This document shows, piece after piece, positions 1 through 11,970 of a stretch of 64,000 bases of DNA (positions within the stretch are counted from its first letter, which is position 1; each line of letters begins with the position of its first letter). The stretch is from Anisus vortex (Eukaryota; Mollusca; Gastropoda; Planorbidae). Where the stretch lies: positions 47,485,715 through 47,549,714 of the forward strand of contig OX421497.1 of NCBI GenBank assembly GCA_949126835.1, given 5' to 3'. Under the pieces are notes generated by a model. It was not told the origin of the DNA and made no database searches. It was given only the letters and a program-made list of their open reading frames with translations. The position numbers and the translations under genes are program-made.

Positions 1-605
1 GAGCAGTTTGCTCTCTTGCAGTCAATGCCAGACACACATATTTAATATTTACGTGTCTTTTTCAGTTATTCAATACTGCTATATAGTGTGTTGGTAATGG
101 TAGGTTGAGGGGGGAGCAGAGTGTATCTGAGGTAGATTAGATCAGGGCATTCAAGCAGGAAGTGGTCTACAGTTTCTTGTGGGCCGGGGCAAAGTCTGCA
201 GTTAGGTGGGTGAGTTGGGTTTATTCTATTTAGGTGTGAGTTGAGTGCTATATGTCCTGTTCTCAACTGGGATATAATGCATTGTTCTTTGCGGGGGAGG
301 AACTTTATGTTGTCTTTTTTGGGGGGCTGATTCATTTCTTTGTACAGTTTTTCTTCCAGTTGTTCCCTGAGCCCATTGATTCAGCCATTCCTCCTTAAAG
401 TTGTTTTTTAGCATGTTTTATACTGTGTTGTAGCTGAGAGGTATCTTATAATGGTCCATGTTAGCTTCCTTTCTAGCAAATCTGTCAGCTTTTTTGTTGC
501 CTGGTATGACAATATGTCCTGGAATCCATTGTATGTTGTATGTGCTTATTAGGTAGACCAATGTGTGTTCTAATTGGGTGGTTTCTTTCAAGCTTGGTGA
601 AGTTT
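1..605 (-). mobile_element. 3' end of a LINE with an RNase H domain (decayed)
   Basis: Reverse-strand translation gives the end of a non-LTR retrotransposon polyprotein. Around 480-545 it reads IQWIPGHIVIPGNKKADRFA, the C-terminal motif of retroelement RNase H. Around 100-240 it has a Cys/His cluster (CRLCPGPQETVDHFLLECPD) typical of the tail after RNase H in Jockey/I-type LINEs. An in-frame stop follows SYNTV near 415, and the two downstream pieces (414-226 and 335-66) lie in different frames, so the copy is dead. The reverse transcriptase is absent, so it is 5'-truncated near 605. Clade is uncertain. Confidence 0.75.
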
Positions 606-817
606 TGCTTGCTATTTATTATTTTTTCAGTGACATGTAAATTTAATTATATAAGTCACATTAAAAATGCTCCAGCCTGGTTGAATTATTTGTTTTGAAG
701 CCTCTATATATACAATATTAAAAAGGAAAGTTCTATTGTTATTTCAAAGCTATATATGTAGCTTGTTTTGTTATGCTTGTGAAATTTATTGTATCTCTTA
801 ATTTTGTTCATTGTCAG

Positions 818-936
818 CCTCAACAAATATCAGGTCGCCGAGACCGTCAGACGTGAAGTACAAGGTGGGCCAGGTTGTCAGGCATAAAGTCTGGGGCTAC
901 AGGGGTGTGATCATTGGATGGGACCCCATAGCACAG
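818..936 (+). CDS. YccV-domain gene, first visible coding exon
   Basis: Acceptor TTCATTGTCAG, donor CAG|GTGATT. Encodes 39 residues containing KVGQVVRHKVWGYRGVIIGW, the domain's first strands. Confidence 0.85.
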
Positions 937-3900
937 GTGATTCTTCAGTCTGAAGGTTGACATGTTATAAAATAGCATTTACTGGTTCGAATTTCTGAAC
1001 TTGTTAGCAATGTTGGTTTCAATCTATGAACTTGTTAGCAATGTTGGTTTCAATCTATGAACTTGTTGACAATGTTGGTTTAACTCTTTCCATCCCAGGG
1101 CTTTTTCCATGGTTTTACCAAGCATTTTTTACAGATACAAGAAAAAAATAGGACCTTTTTTTTTAATGTAAATCTTGGGACAAATATAAGAGATAGATCT
1201 TTAGTGTTATGCATCAAAAGAAAGCAAAATAAATGTAGTTTATGATCAAAGTACTTTAAAATATGTTTATTGAACGATATACATTTTTTATAGTGGTCAA
1301 CCACTAAGAAAAAATTATTTATACACAAAACAAAATTATTCTTTCCAATAAAAGTTTTTTTATTTATAAAACGTGTCAACCATTTGATGCAATAACTTAA
1401 ACCCCGATTGTTAATCTAATAAATAATAACACTTTCAAATTTGAACAAAATTGATCAATAAATAACAAAGTTACACAATATTTAGCCAAACATATGCCTT
1501 CACAAAAAAAAAAATGTAGCAAAGTTGAAATAAACAAACATTTATTCATATTCTCATAAACTGGTCTAATATTAAAAATATACATGAAGTGTAATTCATC
1601 GATTGAAAGGAAATTGAATGTAGCATATGATAAATGTATTTTAAAAAATATTTATTATATTTGAAAAATAAATTTTAGTCCAAATTTGTAACCTTTCCAA
1701 GTGGGCCACGCCCCCTTTTTGGACACTTTCATTACATCATTTATTTTGCTTATTCTAAATTATAATCGATCTCTTGTTCTGTGAAGTTTTCATTGTTAGA
1801 AGTTAATAAAATAGGTCACCGTATTTTGTAATGAATAAATCAGTTATATAGCTTTATTAGCGGTAATAATCTAAGTTGGAGATGCCCCTAGATCGCTTGG
1901 CCCCATAACAGAAATAATTGAACCCAAATATCGATCAAAATGTAAAAAATTAACGCAACAAATGTAAACAAATTGCATTAATAACAAAGAAAATGGCGTA
2001 ACGAAAATGGCGACGTAAAATTACTTCTTTACACCGTATAGGCTTTTCGCAAAATTATTAATTAATCATGAGCCGGTAGAATCGGCTCGCGGGACGGAAA
2101 CGAAAAATAAAAAAGCCGATTGTACCGGCTCATGGGACAGAAAGAGTTAATAGGCCTGCTGAGAAAAAAAAATGTATTCTTCAATTTATTTTAAATGATT
2201 CAAAATGATTTGTTATGTTCTTAAATATAAAAACTGTGTATCAAGTTAAGTTATCAAGGGGAGATCACTGGCTTGTTGACAGCAGATGAAGTAAAACTGC
2301 ATGCATTAGTTCTCATCATTTCCCAGACTAGTATTTGCCAATACATGATTTCCATTTGTTACAGGCTCCAGAAGAATGGTTACAACATATGCATCCTCCA
2401 GATAAATGGGTAAGTGTCTACATTTTTTTCTTTTTCTTACAACTCTTTGTTCATTAAGCAAGATGGCGCTGAGTTAAGCAACACTTGGAGAATGGTGCGT
2501 GAATTCCATTTAACTTCAGGGGTCAAACCCACAACTGTGGACAAGAGCGTGCTGAGAATGCTAAATGTGATAATATAGAGAATCACACTATACATATGGC
2601 CATCAGTATCATTATTGTCTTCAATAAAAATGTTAAGTCATCTCTTCCAAAATGTCACTGAAGACTAATTGTTTTGTTTCTTTGCACTATGGACAAGATG
2701 GTCTAAAGGAAACTATACATATTTAACATAATGGGGATTTAACCCTTCCCGCACTGCCCTACTTTCTTGCTATGCATACCTTCATTAACGGCCATTATTT
2801 TACTAATTATTCCCCACGGCCCAGACTTTATTTTAGGATGGCTGAAACAATCGATAGGGTTCCGAAATTAAATTTTTACTTTTTTATTTGTAAAAAGTGA
2901 TAATAACACGTAGAGAGTAAATTGTTTTAAACTTAATAACTTATCTTATAAGAATAATCTAATTCTTAAAATAATTGTATTCATTCGTAATATTAACCCT
3001 TAAAGCGCGTAGGGCCACGATCGTGGCTCAGCGTTATCAATACGTTAAGTGCGTTGAGCCACGATCGTGGCTTAGCTTTTTTTCGGCTACATTGTGTCGT
3101 TTTCATTCGTTTTTTTCCGTAAAAACGTACACATTCGTAAAGCTTAACAACTTCCGTCTCTTCTGGTAGTGAAAGGCAGCCATTTTTTTACGTTAAATTA
3201 TCCTCGATTCGCAAAATGAACAAAGGTGTTAGTGACTATTCGAAAAGCTACGATGGAATTGATGCATAATTTCAATTATATTTTATTGATTTTGATGAAA
3301 TTCTAAAAAGTAAGAAGTGTATTGAATTCATATTTGTTTTATTTTAATGATTTAGTTTTTAAAATACTGAAATAGGTCAAATAGCCGTCAAATAGTTCAA
3401 TAAATTAGCTTCGTGTTTGTTGTTAGCAAAAACATTGTTTTTGAAAGATGGGCGTGGCTAATGATAGTTTTTATTTTAGTTATTATTGAAATATATTTGT
3501 ATTTTACTCTGTTTATTTTGCGGGCCTAGGTTAAAACTAGTATATTTTCATCATAATTGTAAAAAATGTGATAGTTAAACAACATTTAACCATTTAATAT
3601 TTATGATATATTTTTTTCGAACTGGGTGGGTGCGCTCTAGGTTTATTGAGTGCAATGCCCGACTGTACCCTGACTAATTTCTAAATATTACAGGAGACTC
3701 TAATACTTACTAATATACTTTTTTAAAATACATTTCTTGAATGTAATACATATAAGTCTAAAATTTAAGTGTTTTTTTAATTATTTTATTCGATTTTTTA
3801 CTACTTAGTTGTGTGTTAAATTAATAAAAATATTTTTTCGAAGTTTTTGTAAAAAAAAATTGCCGTGTAATTATTAAATTTTTACATTTTAGATGCTAGA

Positions 3901-5417
3901 TATTGAACAATTAATATGTTTTTCCAATTCCCCAAACTATAAGCTTTAATAAAATGTATAGGTTTATATATCTAATGTAAAAATATCATAAAAGAAAACA
4001 AAATAAAAGTAAGAGGTTTTGAAAGTTTAAAGCCCGTCAGTTTTAGCTACACTTTTTAATGCATTTTTGTGAAAATAGCTACGCGCTTTAAGGGTTAATT
4101 TATAAGGAAAAGTTTCATCAACACCTAAGTCTCTAACAGCAGAAGGTAAACTGCTATCAGCCATTAGCACAGCACTTTCAATTTCACAGTAACTCAATAG
4201 TTGGTCAATTTTCATAATTTAAAAAGCGAAATAAAATTCTACTATTCAGTTATCAAATAATAATTCCTCCCAAGACTATGGAGAAAGGTCAGATCCTTAT
4301 TTTTATTCTTTAAATACACACCCTTCATTGGCGAAAACATAGGTGCCTGGGCCACAGTGAATTGCCTCAGCTGATGAAAATATACGCGGTCGGGACCGAG
4401 GGGAAAAAGTAGGTCAATGGAAATATATGCTCCTGGGGCTGTAAGGGTTAGTGGGAGGCAAATCCTTTAACTGTAACAATTTTCTTTTTCTCTTTTTACA
4501 ACTTGATCAGCATTGGAGAAAAATGCCAAACTACTCATTGCTGGTGGATGTCCGAGACCGTCCTGACCCACAGATAACCTATGTCCCTCAGGAGAATCTA
4601 GAAATCATTACAGAGACTGAGGTGTGTAGAGCTGTGTATGTGTGTACCTGCATCTGTGACCATTGGTCAGCTCCTAATAACATTTTAACAATACTTGAGT
4701 AAAAACACTCAGCTCAAAACAAAAAAAAATGCAGGTCATTTGTTTATTTTATAAAAACAATTATAATGTATACAAATTATTGTAAAAAGAAAAGCTATGG
4801 AGTTGAAAAAAACAACAGGAAACGACAAGGGCAGTAACTCTTAAGTATAGAAATTGAGCGTGGGTTTAGTTTTGATCGTTAAAATTTAGCTTTCTATGCT
4901 TCTCTTTGATTGTTTATTCAAAGACTATAATGAGATATAATGAGATATAATGAGATGGACCACTTGCTTTAATATTTCTGCTATTTGATGACTCGAATTA
5001 CTTCTTTTTGGAATTCCCTTTTGCACTGTACACTTTCGTTTCATTTTTGGGTTATGATTTTCACAATGAAAAATTGAAATTAAAATAAAAATTTATGTAT
5101 AGTGAAAACCTTATATGCAAACGTAGGAGCGTAGAAGTAATTGAAGACAGCTTTATTAGTTGCGCACGTAAAAAAAAGAACAAATAAGCTATAAAAATAG
5201 AGCAAGCGGTCCATCTTATTATAGACTTTGGTTTATTTAGCATTTAATGTTGATGCAACAATATTTTACATCAGCTTCATCCCTCAAGATAATGTTCCTG
5301 TGTTTTTTCTTCTCCCCACAGATCCAACATCCAAATGTAGAAAATTACTTTGACTCTTTCAATGGTGAGCAGTATGTCATGAGGCCAGCATTGAAATATT
5401 TCTACCCAAGGGACTGA
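818..5417 (+). CDS. YccV/HspQ-like (hemimethylated DNA-binding type) domain protein, 3' part of gene
   Basis: Four coding exons are joined by GT-AG introns: 818-936 (enters with 2 nt of a split codon), 2365-2409, 4511-4621 and 5322-5417 (stop TGA 5415-5417). All phases agree and together they encode about 122 residues. Recognisable stretches are KYKVGQVVRHKVWGYRGVII, GWDP, PNYSLLVDVRDRP, ITYVPQENLE and HPNVENYFDSF, which match the YccV-like domain found in bacterial HspQ, at the C terminus of animal FBXO21 and in stand-alone eukaryotic proteins. The protein ends at FYPRD directly after the domain, about 20 residues sooner than FBXO21, so I favour a stand-alone member; an FBXO21-type protein is the alternative because the N-terminal exons lie outside the window. 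HspQ is a Clp/Lon-related adaptor in bacteria; the animal role is poorly known. All three introns shown carry DNA transposons. Confidence 0.85.
990..1083. repeat. 31-bp tandem repeat, 3 units
   Basis: The unit CTATGAACTTGTTAGCAATG plus TTGGTTTCAAT recurs with period 31 (starts about 993, 1024, 1055). It abuts the left TTAA of the piggyBac-like element. Confidence 0.8.
1080..2150. mobile_element. piggyBac-like non-autonomous element in intron of the YccV-domain gene
   Basis: The element 1084-2146 is flanked by TTAA on both sides (1080-1083, 2147-2150). Its ends are inverted: CTCTTTCCATCCCA on the left and the complement CTCTTTCTGTCCCA on the right (12 of 14 match). TTAA target duplications are diagnostic of piggyBac-type transposons. 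No transposase ORF is recognisable. Related motifs (GCCGGTAGAATCGGCTC and GCCGATTGTACCGGCTC) repeat near the right end. Confidence 0.7.
2365..2409 (+). CDS. YccV-domain gene, second visible coding exon
   Basis: A 45-nt microexon between TTGTTACAG and GTAAGT. Encodes APEEWLQHMHPPDKW in phase 0, which joins cleanly with both neighbours. Confidence 0.85.
2739..4451. mobile_element. outer piggyBac-like element, split by a nested one
   Basis: The left end TTAA|CCCTTCCCGCACTGCCC (2739) and right end complement CCCTTACAGCCCC|TTAG (4447-4451) look like decayed piggyBac-type termini; one TTAA has become TTAG. It fills almost the whole intron between exons 2409 and 4511, its right end about 60 bp from the acceptor. 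It is older than the nested copy at 2997-4094. No transposase is recognised. Confidence 0.55.
2993..4098. mobile_element. inner piggyBac-like element with 16-bp perfect terminal inverted repeats
   Basis: CCCTTAAAGCGCGTAG at 2997-3012 is exactly mirrored by CTACGCGCTTTAAGGG at 4079-4094, with TTAA at 2993-2996 and 4095-4098. Near the left end the palindrome AGCCACGATCGTGGCT occurs, with a one-base variant GGCCACGATCGTGGCT about 40 bp before it; these are possible transposase-binding sites. At 1,098 bp with no recognisable transposase it is non-autonomous. Confidence 0.8.
4511..4621 (+). CDS. YccV-domain gene, third visible coding exon
   Basis: Acceptor TTGATCAG, donor GAG|GTGTGT. Encodes 37 residues including MPNYSLLVDVRDRPDPQITY and VPQENLE, the best-conserved part of the domain. 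Confidence 0.85.
4912..5237. mobile_element. MITE with about 30-bp inverted repeats and 7-bp target duplication
   Basis: The left end from 4919 (CAAAGACTATAATGAGATAT...) and the right end ending 5230 are inverted copies; the right complement reads CAAAGTCTATAATAAGATGG. A direct GTTTATT flanks both sides (4912-4918, 5231-5237). The left arm has three copies of ATAATGAGAT. Superfamily is not assigned. Confidence 0.65.
5322..5417 (+). CDS. YccV-domain gene, last coding exon
   Basis: Acceptor TTCTCCCCACAG; encodes IQHPNVENYFDSFNGEQYVM and ends FYPRD then TGA at 5415-5417. Confidence 0.85.
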   Translation: MQHPNVENYFDSFNGEQYVMRPALKYFYPRD

Positions 5418-8400
5418 ATCCTTGCTTGGAAATAAGGAAGTTCTTACTTTCACTTTGACTGCCTTGGGAAGTCCACTCACTGACATATGTACAATTTTTA
5501 TTTTTACATCAGGCTAATTTTCTAGAGCAGCGTCTCAAGGAGTATTTTTGTTTTGTGACTCGATTTTTTTGTAGTCTTTTACTTCATGACCAGCTAACTT
5601 TTGTATCACCTAAGTTACCATAGGATTCTAACTTAGTATAACATTTATTATAAGAGACATGAATTTACATGTACATAACACAAATTGAGGATGTTTATAT
5701 TTGAGCACTGGAACAAAAATCTGGTTCCAATCTCACAAAATTGTTGCGTTGGGTAAAATATACAGTCGTCGGTCTATCGCTAGCTTATCACTATAACTAT
5801 AATTGTGCCAACATTCTCAACATTTTTTCTTACTCGCGACCTGGTAATTTTTGTACTGGGTCACGACCTGGCATTCATAAAACTGTTCTAGAGCATGTTA
5901 GGTCATGTGACCTTGGTTTAAACACTATACCCTATACTCGGAATATTTATCAAAATGTTTTTTGTGCCAAATGAATTAAACTTACATTGAAACTGAGACA
6001 ATTATTTAAGTGGCATTTTAGGATCATTGTTGTTTTATCTAACAAAGTTTCTGAATAAGAATGTCACTTCTGATTGGTTAGTTCCTGTGTCTCTGGTGCA
6101 CATAGATTCAACCTAGGAATAAAATTATGGCTGACAAACTTGACATCTTCAGACTACAGAAAAAAAGAGTTCTTGTTTTATATGAACATCAGAGAAAACT
6201 TGACATTACAGGCTACAGAAACCAGTGAGTTTGTTTATATAGACACTAACTGACTGCTTGTATTATTTACTCTTCTATTTACTCTCTGTAAGTTCCAGAC
6301 ACAAATCTGTTGATTGTGTTCCCCTTCAATCTGCTGTAATCCAACATTCCAATGTCGAGTGCCAAATCTTGCAGGTGAAACTACCCAATGGATGTTGATG
6401 ATTTTGGATGAATTGGTCTGTGATATAATACATAGTTTATTGATTTCTTTTTTTTCATCCCTCTCTCCCCATCAGTATCTAGAATGTGTGCTGTGAACTT
6501 CCACATAGTTTATAATGCCTTGTTGTGGAAAGCATAATTTTATTTTAACCATTTTACTGTACTTTAGTTAACTTTGACCAATGTGTTAAAAATAAAAGGG
6601 TTAAGTTGTCATTTTTTTCTGAGAACCATTCGGCTGTATTCTTTGTGATATCTGAAAAATATCTCGGAAGATTTAAACTGCTGATTTAAATTTAAACCAC
6701 ACCCTCCTGTATAGATTTTAGCAAGTTAACCACACCTCCTTTATATATTTCAGTTACAACCATTCAACCAGAAAATATGTGACTAAGTTGCCATGGATAC
6801 CTTGTCTCTCATTTTTAAGTTGATAATATTTTTTTGTACAAGTTCTTCCAATTGTTATTTGTTTCTGTTGTTTCAGCCCCACTGACTACAAACTTAGATC
6901 TAAATGTTGTGGCTGCAATTATAATTATATCTTTATGTCATGCAAACGGCTGAGTAATTTGCTTATTGTGTCTTTTTCAAAAAGTGTCTATGATATAATA
7001 AACAAGAAAACCTAAGTCACAGACATATTCAAGTACGTTTTCATTATTTAATTTAAATTTCTCAACAGTTTTATTTGGTTTTCACTTGGTTTATATCTCC
7101 CTTACGCTCCAATGTTGTATGCAGCCATCTTTGAAATCTCAGAATGTTCGTGTGACTGCAAAATGTTGTTTGTAAATCCACAACTTTACAAGAAGAGAGA
7201 AAAACACAATCATCAAACCAGGGGAGACAATAGAAATATATTTGGGGAGACAATAAAAATATTTTTTTTTTCTGTCCAACGTGTAACTCACTATGCTGTG
7301 AAATGATGAAATGTTTAGTTTATAGGGTTGGGTTTAGGATTTTTTTTTCATTTTGATCACATACTCTCAAAAATGAATTTGAGTCGTGCTGCATCTTTCA
7401 GTGACAATGAAAATTGTTTGTGTTAGTCTTCCATCAAGACCAAGTGCTTCTTAATTAGCCATTAGACAGGAGATGAGATCAAGGATGTCTGTTTGAACAT
7501 TTAATAATTATTATTGCGGCAAGAAAAAGCTGCTGAGGCGCTGTAGTAGGCCACACAATCACGGTGGTCACTGAAGCTGGTGATCTGTACACGGCCTGCC
7601 TTGTGAGGTCGAGAGGGACCTTTAACTGTGATGTAATACTTAAAGCTTTGTGCTTCACTGGTGTAACACATGAAGAAAAATTTTTGTGAAGTAAACCATA
7701 AGCCAGTACTAGCATAGGGTAAATTTCAGTTCCTTCTTGGTTGTTTTTGTTTTTTTGATTGCATTTTTATTATAATGAAGTTATTTTGTTCCATTGTTGT
7801 ATCATATCATGTTATATCACTTATCAAAGTTACATTACAGTTATATTACATTGTCATCATGTTTTCCTCTGCTCCAATATTTCATTGTATGTCTAGTATA
7901 TATTTCATTGTAAATCTTATATATATTTCATTGTACACCTAATATATATATCATTGTACATCTAATATATATTTCATTGTACATGTAATATATATTTCAT
8001 TGTACATCTAATACTGTGCAATATGTCTTCAATATTTATATACATTTAAATGTCTTAAAAACAAAGAAAGTGAAAAGGTAGATAACTCTTCTTCCGCCAA
8101 ATCAACTTATCACACTCTTAGTGCTAGCAAACAATCATTTGTTTTTTACTGACGGAAGTACTTACTAATTACTAGTATATAATATTGACGAGTCTTAAAT
8201 CTTATGCATGCATAAATTATTGGATTACACATCACTTCCGATCCTATTCGCTAAATTGGATTTTAAAAAATGGCTGCCTTCTGCTATAAATTCTGGCATA
8301 CTCACTTTTAATATTGAAGACATAATCCTCACAAAAATACTTATAGCCTTTGTTTAATTGTAGTCTGCTCAACTAGCTGTTGAAAGTGCAATGAATTTCT

Positions 8401-9500
8401 CAACATCCGTTAATGTTAAGTCACCAACAAAGCGTATATCTCTTCTTTCAATTGTAAGAAAAACAAAATGAAACCGGGAGTTCAACAATGCATTTGAAAC
8501 ATACCGAAAAGATAATTATACGATTGTTTACGGAAATATAACAGAAATGCCTATTTAAGACTCGTAAATTAGAACTAGTTTCAATATTCCCCTGCAGTCT
8601 ATGACTGAAATCAATTATACTATGTATTGTGTTTTTCTAATTTCAGCTGCTAGTTACATTGAAATACATTTTGTAGCAGTCAAAAACTGTTCAGGAAATT
8701 TTTTATTTTTAGCATTAACTGCATCAAACATTTTTTGTTTCTCCATTTTGTCATTTATTTCAGAGCTAACAAAAAAAACTTCTTACAAAAAGTGTTGGTT
8801 CTTATTACCTGTTGACCTAGTAGATTTGTCTTTATTTTAATTTTTGTATTGCTCATGTCTAAATGTAAAAACTGCTGGATTTGTTAAAATATTGAATTAT
8901 CTATTCTTGCTGATTGTGTTATCTTCTACTTCTAATGATGAAATATTTTATCTATTCTAATTAACAGTACAGTCTCAGTCTCCATTAGTTCTGAGATGAA
9001 AAAAAAAGAAAAAAGAAATTTTCTTATCATAACATATTAGTTCACAAATAATTTGAATGATTAAAACAAAGCTTGTGGATTAAAGTTATAGTCAGTAGGT
9101 TTCTGTGCCTTTTCAATCTAGGTATATAAATATTTTTCAGCATTCCTTATCTATTCTTGGTTTTAGGGATGTGGTGTGCATGAAATGAAATTGATGATTC
9201 AATGTAATAATTATGAACTACTTACTGGTAGTTTACAAACATTATGTTTAAACTTTGAACTAATTCAAATAAAACAATGTTTGAAGTCTTCCTTCTTTCC
9301 TTTCTTTTTTTGTTTGTGGGTTGTTGGATTAGAGTTTTGTTCCAATATACAAGTATTCTAACAAATGTTACTTGTCTGTGTGTTTGTGTCAGCCTTTGTG
9401 TGTGTCAATAAAGCTAATATCATGAACATAGTGTTTTAAAACACAAACATTGCAAAAGTCTGAAGTAACATTTTGAAAAAAATACAAAACAAAAATATAA
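5418..9500. other. 3' UTR and intergenic DNA downstream of the YccV-domain gene
   Basis: No further exon is recognised. Candidate poly(A) signals AATAAA lie at 6118-6123, 6591-6596 and 9407-9412; which one is used cannot be decided here. An imperfect array of about 26-bp units (TTTCATTGTACATCTAATAT) covers roughly 7876-8012. The rest is AT-rich. Confidence 0.5.
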
Positions 9501-9575
9501 AAGTTGTAGTCTAGTGGTTGTGCACTTGATTAGCATATTGAATGTCCTGGGTTCAAATACCAGTATAGAACATGG
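9500..9575 (+). repeat. tRNA-like SINE head
   Basis: The text TAGTCTAGTGGTTGTGCAC ... TGTCCTGGGTTCAAATACCA has an A-box-like and a B-box-like segment (GGTTCAAATACC). A second, similar head follows on the far side of the hAT element at 11437. Confidence 0.5.
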
Positions 9576-9577
9576 TA

Positions 9578-11444
9578 GTCTAGTGCAGGCGTTGGCAACA
9601 ATTTGCTAACGGTGTGCCAAAATAGGATTTCAAAATCATTCAGCGTGCCATCAGCCTAAAAGTCATCCTGCTCTATTATACTTGTTTGATTATATTTTAT
9701 AAGACAATTAATTTAACTCCGTAGCCAATGCCAATAAAAGCAAACAAATGAAATCTATAGAGAAAATAAAAAAAAGCGTTTTATATTTAATAAAATTGAT
9801 AACCTGTTTGTGATTTCAGTGATTATCATCTTTTTTATTTGTATTTATACCAAAAACACAATTTTATTACCAAACTTTCTCATTTATGGTGAACATTTTG
9901 TAAACATTACCAATTGGTTATCAAGATAAGGATCTTGCAACTGATAACCTAATATATTATTTAGATCTATTTATATATTTTTGTTGTCAGTTTAACTGGA
10001 GATTTTCCTGAATTTGTCTATCCTTTATGTACTGATTATGTCCACATTGCTAGGGTTAAGCTGAAATGGTACGTAGTAATCATACTAACTGGGTAGTTAA
10101 TGTAAGGTTTATAAATGTGCATATAATTTTTTTAGTCATATAATTTTTTACTTCTTATTACAGTTTGGTTATTATAAAGTTATAAGTTGTAGGCCATCTA
10201 GTCTTTTAAAAAATAAAAATAAAAAACATAATATTAGAAATATTAGCACAAATAATATGGGCTAATTATCTCCCTTTTATTAAAATAAAGTTTCTAAATT
10301 TGATTCAATACAAACAAACAAGTTATGTTTTGTAATATAAGAAATAATTATTGACTAATTATTTTTTCTTTATAGAAATCCAGCCTTGAGGTATTCATTA
10401 CAAGATTTAATTATTAGAGGTATAAAATTAATGTACTTGCATTAATTGTTCGCCCATTTAACCTTAAGGAGTTTATCTATTAAACATGATTAATTACAAT
10501 AATTGCCTAATATAATACTATTAAAAAGTCTCTTATATTTATTAAATTGATAAAAACAACATTTGTTTTATAATTACTTATATTTATGTGAATGTTATAG
10601 AAGATGAGCATAAAAACTCTTAAATGTAATTAGTCTATATCAATAATTAATGAGTGAATGCCAATTTATAATGGCAGATACATATTTAGTAATTTCTGAG
10701 TAGTGCATTATAACAGACCACTTTGAATGCTTAACACAGCTTTCATGAGCAATAAATACTGTTCACACGTGTAAGTTGAACCAAAAGCTTAAAGTAGAGC
10801 GAATGCCTGGCAGTTGTGAATAGCAGATGACTTTCCTAAGCAGCTTCCATTTAGATTTTCCAACCAATTGGCACATTTTGATGTCCATTTTTGTAATGTT
10901 TAAAATTCAACTAGCTGTGTATTATAATCGGCAGTATCCCTCCATTAAAAAACAACAACATAATCTACATCTAAGAACGTTGTAGTAAGATCAAGCCAGT
11001 TAGGCTTGATGAGGTATGAAAAAAAAAGCACATGAATTTGAAAGTCTTGTCGTTGTTTAGAAAACTATGCTTTGAGAGTTTCGATGTGCTTCTAAAAAAG
11101 CCCAACTATCTATCTTAATATATGCTTTTATAAATGGAAGTACATATAGTAAAATGTTTTGAAATTGATTTCACTCAAGATATGTGCAAATCCATTCCAG
11201 TGGTTTAACTGTTCAAGTGCTGTTTGCCCCCATCCTTGTAAATGCGTTCAACTCACTGAAATGTGTCGCTCTGTCATTCAGAAACATTTGCTTCAACAGT
11301 CAGTTTTCCTCATTAAGAACCGGAAAATGTTTGTTTTTTTTCATCAATAAAAAAACACTTGGAGGTCTCTCGCGTGCCATTGAAAATCACTCTATGTGCC
11401 AAGTTTGGCACGCGTGCCTTAGGTTCCTGACCCCTTGTCTAGTG
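9578..11444. mobile_element. 1.85-kb hAT element with perfect 8-bp target duplication
   Basis: The element 9586-11436 begins CAGGCGTTGGCAAC, ends with complement AAGGGGTCAGGAAC, and is flanked by identical 8-bp GTCTAGTG (9578-9585, 11437-11444). The terminal inverted repeats are imperfect, about 10 of 14. Eight-bp duplications and CAGG..-type ends indicate the hAT superfamily. A reverse-strand piece around 11240-11310 (FLNDRATHFSELNAF) faintly resembles hAT transposase, with stops nearby; that part is weak. Confidence 0.75.
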
Positions 11445-11515
11445 TTTGTGCACTAATTAGCATAATTAGCATATTCAATATCCTGGGTTCAAATCCAAAC
11501 TAAAGCCAGTTTTTT
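11437..11515 (+). repeat. tRNA-like SINE head interrupted by the hAT insertion
   Basis: TCTAGTGTTTGTGCACTAATTAGC ... continues to a B-box-like GGTTCAAATCC. Its first bases are the hAT target duplication, so the transposon landed in this SINE. Confidence 0.5.
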
Positions 11516-11970
11516 TTCCCCCAGGTTTGTATTTGTAGGGTCTTCTTTATTCTACTCAATGTAAAGTCAATGAAAGCTACCTGACATAAGTTGGGGAAAT
11601 CTTGTAAGTTTTTGACATTCTTGTTTTTAGAGTTGGCAAGTGTATTCTTTATTCACTTGGTATTTAATGAACTGCTTTCTGTTTGGTTTAAAGAATATTC
11701 TATGTTATAAATATCTCTATGTACATATTCTTTTAAGTTCAAACTGTGTAGATTTTGTGCTAAAACAAACTTTTTGACTCTGTGAATTAAAATCTTTAAA
11801 GTTGGCAGTCTATTGTTTGTCTCTTTGTGACATGTATACATATATACCAGTATATATACCAAGTTGTTAGCATTGACACTTAATGACTTGACATCTACTC
11901 ATAGAGTAACATAGTAATAATACTCAAGGCATTCAATTCTAACTTATAAATTCACAATAACAATGTATTC

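Noticed and set aside
4027..4215. 62-codon - strand ORF as piggyBac transposase
   Set aside because: It crosses the boundary of two nested elements and shows no transposase motif.
8090..8590. Possible MITE based on inverted TTAAGACTCGT
   Set aside because: The inverted pair is short and no matching termini or target duplication could be found.
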